Source: Planctomicrobium sp051465645 | GTDB lineage: Bacteria; Planctomycetota; Planctomycetia; Planctomycetales; Planctomycetaceae | Direction of reading: 5' to 3' | Length of the DNA stretch: 64,000 nt | Assembly (NCBI RefSeq): GCF_051465645.1 | Contig: NZ_CP195790.1 | Span: 4,526,001-4,590,000 of the forward strand | Part shown: positions 54,196 through 63,917 of the stretch, piece by piece | Numbering within the stretch: the stretch's first letter is position 1 | How the letters are laid out: every line of letters begins with the position of its first letter | Notes under the pieces: generated by a model | What the model saw: only the letters and a program-made list of their open reading frames with translations | Database searches by the model: none | What the model was told of the DNA's origin: nothing | Translations under genes and position numbers: made by a program

Positions 54196-57024
54196 GTGGT
54201 TGACGCAGTGCTCAAGATGAAATCGTTTCCCGGAAGCGGTTCAACACACTCGGTAAGTCCCCTTGCAGGTCAGGGTCGGAGTATTCAGTCCGATGTTGGA
54301 CTCGGTGCGGCTATGGGTTTGCTCTGTCGTTGGCTATGGAAGATTCGCACACTGGCTCTGGCGTTCTGCTGTTTCGTCGCCGTTGCATTCTGCGGACAGG
54401 TGGCTCGGGCTCAGGTTCTTGAAGATGACCTGAGAAAAATGTTAATGACCGATGCCAGTGACATTCAAAAGATGATTGCCACTGCTGTTGCACGTCCCGG
54501 TGGTCAAGCGGTTGCAGCTTTGGCTGATCGCCCTGTGTTGCTCTGGGTGGAGCGGATCTTCGTTGGCTCGAGCGATGTCTATTCTGGCGAAGGATATCGT
54601 TACGCAGTCCTGCGGATTTCGGTGGGAAACACGACGGACAAAGAATTGGAAATTCATCGGGAAAAGATTTTCCTCGATGTCGCTGGAACACGGATTGAGG
54701 CGGGAGCGGGATCGAACCGCAAGTATCGAGTTGCCCCAGTTGAGATCGACTGGACGTACGGAGAGAACCCGATTCCGTATGGAAAGCTGGAGTCGCCGCG
54801 ACGGATTATTATTCCGTCAGGGCAAGCAGCAACGTTCTGGTGCGTGTTTTTTGGCCTGGAATCTGTTCAGGCGATGCCAGAGATGAAGCTCGAACTTGAA
54901 GCGGAAGACGGGGCGAAGTATTCGCTGGATCTGATTGCTCAACAGAATGCGAGACTCGCACTGACTGAACAGCAGTTGGGGCCGGGGAACAGCCTGACCA
55001 TGTTCACGATTCATGGTCAGTTGAACCGCGTGAATTCCGCGCTGCTGGCGGAACGATTGAATCGGGCATCAGAACAAGGCCGCAAACGCTTTCTGATCGA
55101 CTGGGCGCCTGGCTCGACCCCGAGCGATGAGGTTCTGTTCAGTTGGCTTGTTTCGACAGTCGTGCCTGAAGATGTCGGGAATTCCTTGTTGCTGCAGCTG
55201 CCGACGTTACCAACCGTTCGCCAGATTGCACTCAGTCGTTTGCCCTCTGGGAACGAACGTGCTCTTGAATGGGACGATGGGCGTCGTCACATCTTTGAGA
55301 CTCCGGAAGCCGGGGCGGTGTCGATACTCAAGGAAGTGTTCGATCGGGTTGACGCTGCAACGGCCTTGCGTGAAATTCAATCAGGTCACCCATTGTCTCA
55401 GTACGCAGCGCTATCACTCAGTTCATCACGTTTGGGGTCAGAGTCTGTTTCGACGTTGATGAAACTGGCTCAGGGGGAATCCTCGGATGTTCAGCGTCAA
55501 GCTGTTCTCGCGTTGGGTTACCAGCCAAAGGCGGAAGAGTTTCTGTTGAAAATGCTGCGAGGTGGTGATCGAGAAACAGCTCAGCTTGCGTTGAGATCAT
55601 TGGTCTCGGTTGCCTCTGATTCTCGTTTGCAGAGTGTGGTGAGTGTGCTGGACGATCCTGAACTCAAATTGCAGAGCGAATGGACATTGCCGATTCTGGC
55701 AGAAGCGTATTCACCTGCCTGGGATCAATACTTAACAAAATGCGTCAAAGACCCACGACCTGAAGTGCGGAAGTCTGCGATTCAAGTGTTGAAGCGGGTG
55801 GGGCATCGTGACCTGAGTCAGATCTGTATTTCTGCACTGGCTGGCGAAGATTCTTCCGTGGCCGAGATCGCGTTTCAGGTGCTGTCTGTCAGTGCTGATC
55901 AAGAGTCCCAACAATCTGCTTTGAAGTATGCGATGCAGCAGCTGAAATCCGGCAATCTGACACCCGGAATGTTGTCTCTTCTGGAACGGAAACGTGAATC
56001 TCGTGCGGCGCCGCTCCTGCTGGAATCCATGGCGAAATCACAAGTGCCTCGGGCGCGCCTGATTGAGGCAATTGGTGTCCTCGGTACGGACAATGATTGT
56101 CGTCAGGTGTTGAAGATGTTCGAAGGGTTCGATGCTGAGGAGAAAGAGGCTGCTCTGAACCTGACAGCACGAATGTCGACTGAAGTGCAACTTGAGTTTT
56201 CAAAGCGGGTTTTTATGACTCACGACGCTCTGCTACGGGCGACGGCGATTCAGATTCTCAAGAACTTGCGGACCGATGCGGCCATCCAGTTGCTGGGGGA
56301 AGCTCTTGCGACCTCTGAAGGAGATGAAGTCGGGCAGATTTGCGAGTCGTTGGGAGATATCGGAACCCCGGCCGCTGTGCAGCAACTGCGTCGTTTTCGA
56401 ACTCAGGCACTCGAATCGAAAAACGTCCCCGGAATTCAAATCGTCGACGCCGGATTGAAACGCTGGCGAAGCCGATTGCCTGGGTCACGTTTCGTTGAAG
56501 CCGGAAATATGCAGGTGATCGAGGATGATCTCGATGGGGGAATCCGATCTTATTCGATGGCGATTCTGATTAATCCTGAGTTGCCTGACGCCTATTCTTC
56601 GCGAGGAAACGCCTACCTTCGTAAGAATCAATTTCCAGAAGCCGGGAACGATTTCAAAAAGGCCTTCGAGCTGGATCCGTTTGACAGTCAGGCCGTGACT
56701 GGAGTTGCAATTGTGCAGGCCATTCAGGGCGAGGGAGATCAGGCGGTTCAGTTTGTGAAGGGGCATGCCGCCTCATTTCCAGAGGATCGCTATTACCCTT
56801 ATAACTCTGCCTGCGTCTATGCTCGCTCCATTGAGTACCTGCAGAAGAACTCGCCAACTGCGGAACAAAAGGCACGGATCGAGGAACTTCAGAAAGAGGC
56901 GATCGCCAAATTGCAGGAATCTATCGAATTGGGGTTCAATCAGTTTGAATGGATGCAGAAGGACCCAGATCTGGCGTCGATCAGGGAACTGCCGGAGTTC
57001 AAAGTGCTGATCCGCGATGAATGA
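54196..57024 (+). CDS. Large exported HEAT- and TPR-repeat protein
   Basis: 942 residues from a GTG with AGGAGG 4 nt upstream. A 45-residue tail precedes a signal-like hydrophobic segment (about 50-70, TLALAFCCFVAVAFCGQVARA), so it is exported or membrane-tethered. Residues about 100-250 are beta-rich and unknown (VLLWVERIFVGSSDVYSGEGYRY). From about 370 to 720 there are HEAT repeats (VSTLMKLAQGESSDVQRQAVLALG; CVKDPRPEVRKSAIQVLKRVG). At about 765-880 TPRs follow (LINPELPDAYSSRGNAYLRKNQFPEAGNDFKKAFELDP). A protein scaffold in the envelope is likely; the partner is unknown. It ends 89 bp before mnmE. Confidence 0.85.
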   Translation: MVDAVLKMKSFPGSGSTHSVSPLAGQGRSIQSDVGLGAAMGLLCRWLWKIRTLALAFCCFVAVAFCGQVARAQVLEDDLRKMLMTDASDIQKMIATAVARPGGQAVAALADRPVLLWVERIFVGSSDVYSGEGYRYAVLRISVGNTTDKELEIHREKIFLDVAGTRIEAGAGSNRKYRVAPVEIDWTYGENPIPYGKLESPRRIIIPSGQAATFWCVFFGLESVQAMPEMKLELEAEDGAKYSLDLIAQQNARLALTEQQLGPGNSLTMFTIHGQLNRVNSALLAERLNRASEQGRKRFLIDWAPGSTPSDEVLFSWLVSTVVPEDVGNSLLLQLPTLPTVRQIALSRLPSGNERALEWDDGRRHIFETPEAGAVSILKEVFDRVDAATALREIQSGHPLSQYAALSLSSSRLGSESVSTLMKLAQGESSDVQRQAVLALGYQPKAEEFLLKMLRGGDRETAQLALRSLVSVASDSRLQSVVSVLDDPELKLQSEWTLPILAEAYSPAWDQYLTKCVKDPRPEVRKSAIQVLKRVGHRDLSQICISALAGEDSSVAEIAFQVLSVSADQESQQSALKYAMQQLKSGNLTPGMLSLLERKRESRAAPLLLESMAKSQVPRARLIEAIGVLGTDNDCRQVLKMFEGFDAEEKEAALNLTARMSTEVQLEFSKRVFMTHDALLRATAIQILKNLRTDAAIQLLGEALATSEGDEVGQICESLGDIGTPAAVQQLRRFRTQALESKNVPGIQIVDAGLKRWRSRLPGSRFVEAGNMQVIEDDLDGGIRSYSMAILINPELPDAYSSRGNAYLRKNQFPEAGNDFKKAFELDPFDSQAVTGVAIVQAIQGEGDQAVQFVKGHAASFPEDRYYPYNSACVYARSIEYLQKNSPTAEQKARIEELQKEAIAKLQESIELGFNQFEWMQKDPDLASIRELPEFKVLIRDE

Positions 57025-57113
57025 TGCGAATCAATGGGTGTGATTTCGTTCGCATCTCCTGTGATGTTCTGCTCCGACTCTGACTTGTTTTGCGGCTGAA
57101 TTGTTGAGTTCTC

Positions 57114-58523
57114 ATGGCGATTTGTTTTGATGATACGATTGCTGCCGTTGCGTCTCCTCCGGGAGCAGCGGTACGTGGGCTCATTCGGATCAGTGGTCAG
57201 CATGTTCGGGATGTCTTCGGACGGTTGTTAAACCACGATCCGTTTCCTGAGACGGTGCGTCGGGCAACTGCGGTTCCTGTCACCATTCCGGTTGCAGGTG
57301 GCGATCTCTCCCTGTCAGGCGAGTTGCTCTATTGGCCCAATCATCGAAGCTTCACTGGTGAACCGCTTGCTGAGTTACACTTCGTCGGGTCGCCACCGCT
57401 GATTGAAGAGGTTCTCGAACAGGTCTGTGTCAGTGGAGCACGGCCTGCAGAACGGGGTGAATTCACTTTGCGTGCGTTTCTCGCCGGGCGAATTGATCTC
57501 GTTCAGGCGGAAGCCGTTTTGGGTGTGATCGATGCTGTCGGCCAGGTCGAACTGGAGACGGCCTTGTCGCAATTGGGCGGCGGGATCTCGGGCAAGATCG
57601 CAGTTGTGCGCGAGCAGTTGCTTTTGCATCTGGCTGATCTGGAAGCCGGTCTCGATTTCGTTGAAGAAGATATCGATTTCGTTTCGCGGCCTGAGTTGAT
57701 GCGGCGACTTGAAGAAGCCGAGGTCTGGCTGGAACAACTCCTGAAGCAGGCCTTTGATCGCATGCAGACAACCGGCCGGTGGCGCATTGTGCTGGGAGGG
57801 CTGCCGAACGCAGGGAAGAGCACGCTATTCAATAAACTGACCGAGAATGATGCGGCGCTGGTTTCGCCAGTCCCAGGGACGACACGCGACTATCTCTCTG
57901 CGCCGGTCGATTGTGACGGAACGCAATGCGACTTCGTCGATACCGCAGGCTGGGAAACCGCACGAGATGGGATTGAAGAAGCCGCCGCGGTGCTTCGGAC
58001 TGATCAGTTTGACCGAGCGGATCTGATTGTCTGGTGCACTTCATCAGTTCTGACGGAAGAGGAAGCAAATCTCGATCAACATCTGCTGAGTCAGCTACAG
58101 GATCACAACGGTGAGATACTGCGAATTCGGACTAAGGCGGATCTGGATCTCGCCAATGATGCTTCACTGTCAGAAACAAACTCACATTCATTCAATGAAG
58201 TTTTGCCTGGTGGCGTATTAGCCGTGTCGGCAGAGAGTGGTCAGGGAGTTGCTGCACTCCGCGCGGAAGTCGCCCGACGACTCTCGACAGCGACTCAAGG
58301 TTCCGAGATGATCGGGACCACTGCTGCCAGATGCTCTGAAAGCCTGCGACATGCGCAAGCCGGAGTCCATCGGGCGAAGAGTCTCATCGGGACCAGTTCC
58401 GGTGACGAATTGATCGCACTTGAGTTGCGAGACGTGCTGGAACATCTCGGACGCATCGTGGGACAGGTTTATACCGATGACATCCTTGATCGTATCTTCA
58501 GCCGATTCTGTATTGGTAAATAA
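57114..58523 (+). CDS. mnmE: tRNA uridine-5-carboxymethylaminomethyl synthesis GTPase MnmE
   Basis: 469 residues. N-terminal folate-binding domain (DTIAAVASPPGAAVRGLIRISG; FTGEPLAELHFVGSPPL; ERGEFTLRAFLAGRIDL), a helical domain, and an inserted G domain with GLPNAGKST (G1), PGTTRD (G2), DTAGWE (G3) and a divergent G4 (RTKADLDL). The chain ends in the invariant CIGK. With MnmG it modifies wobble uridines of tRNAs. Length matches the family (about 450-470). No mnmG is adjacent. Confidence 0.97.
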   Translation: MAICFDDTIAAVASPPGAAVRGLIRISGQHVRDVFGRLLNHDPFPETVRRATAVPVTIPVAGGDLSLSGELLYWPNHRSFTGEPLAELHFVGSPPLIEEVLEQVCVSGARPAERGEFTLRAFLAGRIDLVQAEAVLGVIDAVGQVELETALSQLGGGISGKIAVVREQLLLHLADLEAGLDFVEEDIDFVSRPELMRRLEEAEVWLEQLLKQAFDRMQTTGRWRIVLGGLPNAGKSTLFNKLTENDAALVSPVPGTTRDYLSAPVDCDGTQCDFVDTAGWETARDGIEEAAAVLRTDQFDRADLIVWCTSSVLTEEEANLDQHLLSQLQDHNGEILRIRTKADLDLANDASLSETNSHSFNEVLPGGVLAVSAESGQGVAALRAEVARRLSTATQGSEMIGTTAARCSESLRHAQAGVHRAKSLIGTSSGDELIALELRDVLEHLGRIVGQVYTDDILDRIFSRFCIGK

Positions 58524-58559
58524 TCTGCATTGGCAAGTAAGACGCTGGCAAGAAATACG

Positions 58560-59522
58560 ATGGAACGTGGCTGTTTTCTGGGGATGGATGAAGCGGGGTA
58601 TGGACCTAATCTGGGCCCGTTACTGCTGGGCGTGACGAAGTGGGATACGCCTGGCTGTCCGACAAAGTTTGATTTCTATCAGGCATTGGCTCCAGTGGTG
58701 TCCGCTGTTGGTCACGCGAACGGGACGCAGTTGCATCTTGCTGACTCGAAAGTGGTCTTCACCGGGAAACATGGCTTTGCATCCCTGGAACGCTCCGCGC
58801 TGGCTCTGTTGAAAACACTGGGACACTCTGTCGGTTCGTTTCATGAATTGTGGAAAGTACTGACAGGGGGGAACGACTCCCGGTTTGATGCGAAGATGCT
58901 CGCCCCGTGGTATCACGACGATCTTGCGTTGCCCGTTGTTGCGTCACGTCAGCAGGTTGACGACCTTGCAGGGAAACTGCAGCAACGAATGGAAATCACC
59001 GGGACGCAGTTGCGAGCGATTCGCTGCGATGTTGTCGTCGAAGAACGATTCAATGTTCTGGCAACGGCGATCGGGAGTAACAAGAGTTTGGCACTCTCCA
59101 GACTTGCGTTTCAATTATTGAAGTCTGTCTGGGAAGCAGAACTTCCCGTTAAGACGGTGTTTGTCGGGGACAAGCATGGTGGCCGCAACCGCTATGACGA
59201 ATTGATTTCTGAGATTCTGGATGGCCGGATGATTCTTCGTCTGGAAGAAAGTCAGGCAATCAGCCGCTATCGGGTGGGGACGACGGAACTCCGTTTTCAA
59301 ATGAAGGGTGAGAGTCATTTGCCAGTGGCATGTGCCTCGATTCTGGCCAAGTACGTTCGTGAACTGGCAATGGACCAGTTCAACGCCTATTGGACGAAGT
59401 CGATTCCGGATTTAAAGCCAACTCGCGGTTATCCGCTGGATGCAAAGCGGTTTCGGAAGGAGATTGAGCTCGCGCGTTCACGTCTCAATATTTCAGATCA
59501 TCTTCTCTGGCGGGAACGGTAA
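58560..59522 (+). CDS. RNase HII-like nuclease-fold protein, enlarged
   Basis: 320 residues from the ATG at 58560; a TTG 30 bp upstream is an alternative. Signatures echo RNase HII: FLGMDEAGYGPNLGPLLLG (like the family's DEAGRGxLAGP), LHLADSKVV, VFVGDKHGGRNRY (third acidic residue) and PVACASILAKYVREL (like ASIxAKxxRD). Thus the RNase H metal-binding acidic residues appear kept. It is longer than RNase HII (about 200-230) by an insert of about 70-90 residues (about 60-160). RNase HII cuts RNA in RNA-DNA hybrids and single ribonucleotides in DNA. This could be the organism's only RNase HII or a divergent paralogue. Confidence 0.75.
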   Translation: MERGCFLGMDEAGYGPNLGPLLLGVTKWDTPGCPTKFDFYQALAPVVSAVGHANGTQLHLADSKVVFTGKHGFASLERSALALLKTLGHSVGSFHELWKVLTGGNDSRFDAKMLAPWYHDDLALPVVASRQQVDDLAGKLQQRMEITGTQLRAIRCDVVVEERFNVLATAIGSNKSLALSRLAFQLLKSVWEAELPVKTVFVGDKHGGRNRYDELISEILDGRMILRLEESQAISRYRVGTTELRFQMKGESHLPVACASILAKYVRELAMDQFNAYWTKSIPDLKPTRGYPLDAKRFRKEIELARSRLNISDHLLWRER

Positions 59523-59654
59523 ACGCAGAACTGAGAATGGCGTCGTGATGCTGGTGTCGGCCTGAGCTGAGAATTGCAGGAATGAAGTCTCCCCTTCATG
59601 ATTGCGACGGGGATTCCGAGTCGATCGTTATTTAATCTGAGAGAGTCAACTTCA

Positions 59655-60533
59655 ATGTCGCGACAAAGCACAGGTCTCCCGGAACTCGATGAGATGTTGG
59701 GCGGCGGTTTGATCCCCGGCACTTTGACTGTTGTGTTGGGAGCGACCGGGATCGGGAAGACTCAACTTGCACTGCAGTATCTGTATCAAGGGAAACAGCA
59801 GGAAGGGGAAACCGGAATCCTGTTCGACATGACCTCACGTGGAGATTCCCAAAACCATTCGGAATACGCGAAGCGGATGTTTGGCTGGGAACTGACAGAC
59901 CGTCCCAAAGATTGGGAAGCCATGACTCCCAATGACTATTGGGTGCGTGAGAAGGTTCGTTGGGATGTGGCTCATCCGTTTCAGACGACTGGGAAACGTG
60001 TCACGATGAGCGACATGTCGACCGACCAGAAGCGGGAGTGGAAGGTCGAGCTCAATCGAAAGCTCGTCGAAACCATCTCGTTCTTCTACGGAAACTTCTG
60101 TCAGGGAGTGCGTCGCTGCGTCATTGACGGGATTGAACCATCAGATCGGGCGAGCGATTCGTTTCAGTTTGAGATGTTCGAATACATCTATCATCAGATT
60201 CTGAGAAAGGAATCTGACTGGGTCGCCCGAGATCTGCTGCGTGTTCACTTCCGGGAGTGTGCCGAGCTTGTTGCCAGCCATGCATATCAACATCAGGACG
60301 TTGGTTGCGTCATGATGTGTACATCGCATGAAGTCATGCTGGATGGATTGCTTTCGCGGCCGATTGAAAGTGGCGACGTCTTGTCGAACGCCAATACGAT
60401 CATCCTGATGGGGAAGATTCGCGAAGGGACGAAAATGAGTCGCGCCCTCTGTGTGGCCAAGCATCGAGGCAGCCGGTGCGACGAAAATATCCGCGAGTAC
60501 ATCATCAACGACGGCGGCATTGTTCTGAAATGA
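59655..60533 (+). CDS. KaiC/RecA-superfamily ATPase, single domain
   Basis: 292 residues from the ATG at 59655; the frame extends to 59598 without support. GLPELDEMLGGGLIPGTL and the Walker A GATGIGKTQ (about 29-37) with a Walker B-like VRRCVIDGIE (about 165) mark the KaiC/RadA branch of RecA ATPases. Circadian KaiC has two such domains; this has one and lacks the KaiC C-terminal phosphorylation segment. The insert at about 70-130 (DMTSRGDSQNHSEYAKRMFGW ...) is unusual. Probably a regulatory ATPase; no KaiA, KaiB or response-regulator gene is adjacent. Confidence 0.75.
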   Translation: MSRQSTGLPELDEMLGGGLIPGTLTVVLGATGIGKTQLALQYLYQGKQQEGETGILFDMTSRGDSQNHSEYAKRMFGWELTDRPKDWEAMTPNDYWVREKVRWDVAHPFQTTGKRVTMSDMSTDQKREWKVELNRKLVETISFFYGNFCQGVRRCVIDGIEPSDRASDSFQFEMFEYIYHQILRKESDWVARDLLRVHFRECAELVASHAYQHQDVGCVMMCTSHEVMLDGLLSRPIESGDVLSNANTIILMGKIREGTKMSRALCVAKHRGSRCDENIREYIINDGGIVLK

Positions 60534-60681
60534 GAATTCCGAACAGCGTCCGGAGCAAAGTTCCCCAGCAGGGAGTCTGAGAGAGTGTCTGCTGGCCCGC
60601 GACGTATTGATCCGCGAGTGTGAGACCGATCGGGATTCTGGCAGCGAACGCGTTGCGTCTCTGGGTGTATCTCTGAATGCG

Positions 60682-60721
60682 AAAAACGGCTCGTCCACCA
60701 ATTGTGGTCGAGCCGTCTTTT
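60682..60721. terminator. Bidirectional terminator between convergent genes
   Basis: ACGGCTCG / CGAGCCGT stem with inner CCAC/GTGG. Plus strand continues CTTTTG, minus strand TTTTTCGC. It serves the KaiC-like gene and the lipoprotein gene. Confidence 0.88.
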
Positions 60722-60791
60722 GTCGGTTCAGAATGATGGAACTTCGAACGGCTGAAGTGATGCAGCAGTTCGAAGTTCAGGACGTGCGCCC

Positions 60792-61379
60792 TTACGGGGA
60801 CATCGGTCCGGCAACTCGAATCAGGTAGTCGTGGTCGATGTAGACCACTTCCTCGACCTGATCGACATGAGTGAATGGCACTGGCCAGCTGGATCGAATT
60901 GTCTTCTCGAAGTACACCGTGCACTTATAGTGACAGTGGTGCAGTCGAGCTGGACCAACCTGCGGGAAGAACCGCGGTTCGTCAATTCGGTCCACGATCT
61001 TCTCGACAACAATGCGGACATTGTTACGGAAGGTTTCGGCCAGGAATGGAACCCCACCGGAAACGTCATCCGGTACGGCTCGCATCACTTCGTCTGGTCG
61101 TGGTGGATCAAGACAGAAGAGCGGAGCATTCTCGCCTTCAATCGGGTCCAGGATTGGAACGCGTTTGTATCGTTCTTCCTCCCAGTAAGTATCTTCAATC
61201 TTCTGACTGAAGTAAGGAGTAACAGGAATCGGCATCGTGGTTCCGAAGAACCAACCCCCGATTGCTGCATCCTTGAGTAAATAAATCATTGGGCCATAGC
61301 AACCACTGCTGGGCAAAGTTGCCAGCAAGAGAGCGCCAAGTAGGGCCCATCGTTTGGTACGACGCGTCCAGGTTGCCAT
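60792..61379 (-). CDS. Predicted lipoprotein of unknown function
   Basis: 195 residues. Basic N-terminus (RRTKRW), hydrophobic stretch and lipobox PSSGC (about 23-27). The mature domain of about 168 residues has no motif I recognise; it is Pro- and aromatic-rich, with a His/Cys patch LHHCHYKCTVYFEK near 150. The Cys/His cluster might bind metal (inference). ATG at 61377-61379. Confidence 0.75.
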   Translation of the reverse strand: MATWTRRTKRWALLGALLLATLPSSGCYGPMIYLLKDAAIGGWFFGTTMPIPVTPYFSQKIEDTYWEEERYKRVPILDPIEGENAPLFCLDPPRPDEVMRAVPDDVSGGVPFLAETFRNNVRIVVEKIVDRIDEPRFFPQVGPARLHHCHYKCTVYFEKTIRSSWPVPFTHVDQVEEVVYIDHDYLIRVAGPMSP

Positions 61380-61602
61380 CCGATCGCCTCCAAGTGCTGC
61401 GATGACCTCTGCGGGTTGGGTTTGGGCACAGAGTCTTTCCGCACCACGTCAATCAATTCCAATCCGACAAAGGGAGTTATCGAGCAGGAGAGGCGGTGAA
61501 CTTGTGGGAATATTCCGGTTTTAGCGAATTGAATGCTGGTGATGTTTAGTTTAGGGGGAATGGGACTGGTGGGGGCCGTCTTTTTGCTGGATTTTACGCA
61601 AA

Positions 61603-61654
61603 TGGCCCCCAAAGAATTTTTGGAAACGTGTCCAAAAGAATTCTATGGGGGCCA
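61603..61654 (-). terminator. Terminator of the Gfo/Idh/MocA oxidoreductase gene
   Basis: A long imperfect hairpin: TGGCCCCCA-a-AGAATTtTTGG pairs with CCAAaAGAATTcTaTGGGGGCCA, about 20 bp. It starts 21 bp past the stop. No strong T-run on either strand. Confidence 0.65.
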
Positions 61655-61674
61655 GATCTTGGAGGGGGAAGGGC

Positions 61675-62913
61675 TTACGAGTTCAGCCAGGGGGTCAAGC
61701 CGTGCTCTCGATTCTGCAAGGGGAGTTCGACGCGTGCCCCGTCTAGAATATGGGACGCATAAGCGGAGTGGATCATGTCCACCACCTGTCGACCGGTTTC
61801 AGCGTTGCTTAATGGGAGACGCTTGTTGGTGATGGCGTCAAACAGGTCGCGAACCGGAATGACATGGTTGGCGACATGGCGTCCAATGTCCGGGCTGACT
61901 TCCTTCTTTCCGACGCCGGCACTCGTAATCGGAATCCAGGGGCGAGGTTCGGTTGTGGGGCGGAAGGGATTTCCGGGGACGAAATGAGCCAGCGGCTCGA
62001 CGTCGATCCGCAGATCCACGATTCCTTTATTGCCGATGAACTGCACGCCGAAATTCGCTTCTCGGACCCCCTTGTCACGAATGGAGTCGAAATAATGGGG
62101 GATTCCACTTTCGAGTTCGAAGCGAGCGTGAATCCGGTCACCCAAGATCGGGCCAACGCCTTCGTCTCCTTCGAACAGATCGGCCTGAGTTGCCGGTCGG
62201 TTTCCCTTTTGAATCACGGCGCTGCAGGCGACTGCTTTCCCTGCGATCGGGATGACGAGATCGATGTCATGGCTTCCGAGAACCCAAAGGTCCAGGCACC
62301 CGCCACGGTGGTCTTCTTTGCCACGCGACCTGACTTCGAGTAGATCGCCGATCAAGCCATCCTGAATCGCCTGCACGATGACTGGAATAGCAGGATGGAA
62401 CCGATTGCGGTGCGCGAGGCTGACGAGCGTGCCCGATTTTTCGCAGGCGGAAATGATTTCATCCGCTTCGGCAGGGGTGCGACAGAATGGCTTTTCGCAG
62501 TACACCCCCCGAGCACCAGCCTCAGCGGCCGCCATGATCATATCGCGGTGTTCAGTGATATGGCGTGCTCCGACGGCGACGATATCAGGCTTCAGCTCCG
62601 CAAGCATTTCCTTGTAGCTGGCGAAGGCAGGAACGCCGGGAAGCTTCTTCTGCTGTTTATCGCGTCCAGCGTGGTCAGCATCTGCAAAACCGACGATTTC
62701 CGATTCTGGAACCGAAAGCCAGACGGTATCGAGCCCGTGACCATAGTTTCCATGACCGGTGTGACCGATGACCCCGACTCGCCATTTCTTGTTGTTGGGG
62801 GCTGCGAATGACGGTGTCATTGCCAGCGTCGAGAGGGCTCCTGCAGTCAGGAGGAAGTCACGCCGATTCAGTGACGATGCGGAAGCGGCGGTCGGCGAGT
62901 GCATCGAGGCCAT
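61675..62913 (-). CDS. Exported Gfo/Idh/MocA-family oxidoreductase
   Basis: 412 residues from the ATG at 62911-62913 (CGGAGA 7 nt upstream), preferred over an ATG 27 bp earlier. A twin-arginine signal (NRRDFLLTAGALSTLA, about 16-31) exports a folded, cofactor-loaded enzyme. NAD(P)-binding WRVGVIGHTGHGNYGHG (about 44-60), then VAVGARHITEH and CEKPF (about 140), which has the catalytic Lys of the family, and LLGSHDID-like VLGSHDIDLV with the His/Asp. Planctomycetes hold dozens of such proteins, thought to act on sugars or polyols released from polysaccharides. The specific substrate is unknown. Confidence 0.9.
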   Translation of the reverse strand: MASMHSPTAASASSLNRRDFLLTAGALSTLAMTPSFAAPNNKKWRVGVIGHTGHGNYGHGLDTVWLSVPESEIVGFADADHAGRDKQQKKLPGVPAFASYKEMLAELKPDIVAVGARHITEHRDMIMAAAEAGARGVYCEKPFCRTPAEADEIISACEKSGTLVSLAHRNRFHPAIPVIVQAIQDGLIGDLLEVRSRGKEDHRGGCLDLWVLGSHDIDLVIPIAGKAVACSAVIQKGNRPATQADLFEGDEGVGPILGDRIHARFELESGIPHYFDSIRDKGVREANFGVQFIGNKGIVDLRIDVEPLAHFVPGNPFRPTTEPRPWIPITSAGVGKKEVSPDIGRHVANHVIPVRDLFDAITNKRLPLSNAETGRQVVDMIHSAYASHILDGARVELPLQNREHGLTPWLNS

Positions 62914-63228
62914 TTCATTTCTCCGGGTATTGGGTGACATTGAATCTCGTTACACGGAATCAGAAATACATCGCGATTGTTGTGAGATCTCTGTCTGAGT
63001 TTCGCTGTCTGAATTTCTCTGCTGAGTTGCCATGCACAGTAGCCCTTTGCCTGGGGACCTGCAATTCAATCGAGGAGTGTTGATGTGTGCGTCGGTGCGC
63101 TGCTCGAACTCATCTTGGTGGAATTGAGAACTTGGGATACCGTGCTGATGAGTGCGATAGGGCTGCGGAGTTCAGCTGCGAGCCAATCGTTACTGACATG
63201 ATCAGGGCCAATCTTTGCGGGGCATGCG
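62914..63228. other. Divergent intergenic region
   Basis: About 315 bp between the oxidoreductase and the gene at 63229. It must hold both promoters. No gene or RNA structure found. Confidence 0.5.
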
Positions 63229-63867
63229 ATGGATCGTAAGACCTTCTTTCGTCGGTATAGTCGTTCGATTCAACGACTGGGTTTAGGTTCACTAGCGGTC
63301 GGTATTGTTGCGGCCATTCTGAAAGCCTGGCTGACGCATTGGCTGGGACCTTCTTCGCTCGCTGTGAAGCCAGAGCCAGTTGTTGCAGAAGTCCAGAAGG
63401 TCGAAACGGTTGAAGATCTGTTGAATTCCAGTCCGATCAGCCTGATGGAATGGCAGATCTCCGTTGAGAAGCGGTACGGAACGGAGGCCGAGAGAGAGCG
63501 ACAGTTCCGGAATTACCTGGGCAAAGAGATGATCTGGGAAGGCTACTTCGATCAGCTCAATCCTATTCCGAAAGAGAATTCGAATGCACCGGGGTTCGTT
63601 CTCGTGATGCAGGAGAGTCGAGCGGCTCTGGATTCCAAGTCGCTGCTCGGCCCTCCATTTATTCGCTGCTGGTGTCCTGTTGGTGCCGAGAAAGAACTGT
63701 CGTCGTTAAAGCGAGGCGAGTGGATTGTCATTCGTGGACGATTGAAAAATCCGACGCTGCTGGGGTCTGTCCTCTGTACTGATCTGGATGCGTGTGAGCT
63801 GGTGGCAACTCAGGAAGTGCGCCATGTCGAGATGACACTGGATGATGCCAGGGGCAAAGCGCATTGA
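63229..63867 (+). CDS. Membrane-anchored protein of unknown function
   Basis: 212 residues. An Arg-rich N-terminus (RKTFFRRYSRSIQR) and one membrane helix (about 19-38, LGSLAVGIVAAILKAWLTHW). The remaining domain of about 165 residues is exported: a helical part (MEWQISVEKRYGTEAERERQFRNYLGKE) then a beta-rich part (MIWEGYFDQL; FVLVMQES; WIVIRGRLKN) that may be an OB-like fold. No family recognised. Confidence 0.7.
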   Translation: MDRKTFFRRYSRSIQRLGLGSLAVGIVAAILKAWLTHWLGPSSLAVKPEPVVAEVQKVETVEDLLNSSPISLMEWQISVEKRYGTEAERERQFRNYLGKEMIWEGYFDQLNPIPKENSNAPGFVLVMQESRAALDSKSLLGPPFIRCWCPVGAEKELSSLKRGEWIVIRGRLKNPTLLGSVLCTDLDACELVATQEVRHVEMTLDDARGKAH

Positions 63868-63917
63868 GATCGTGATCGTCCCCGCGCGCTCAATGGCTTT
63901 GCCTGATCCGCCGGCGA

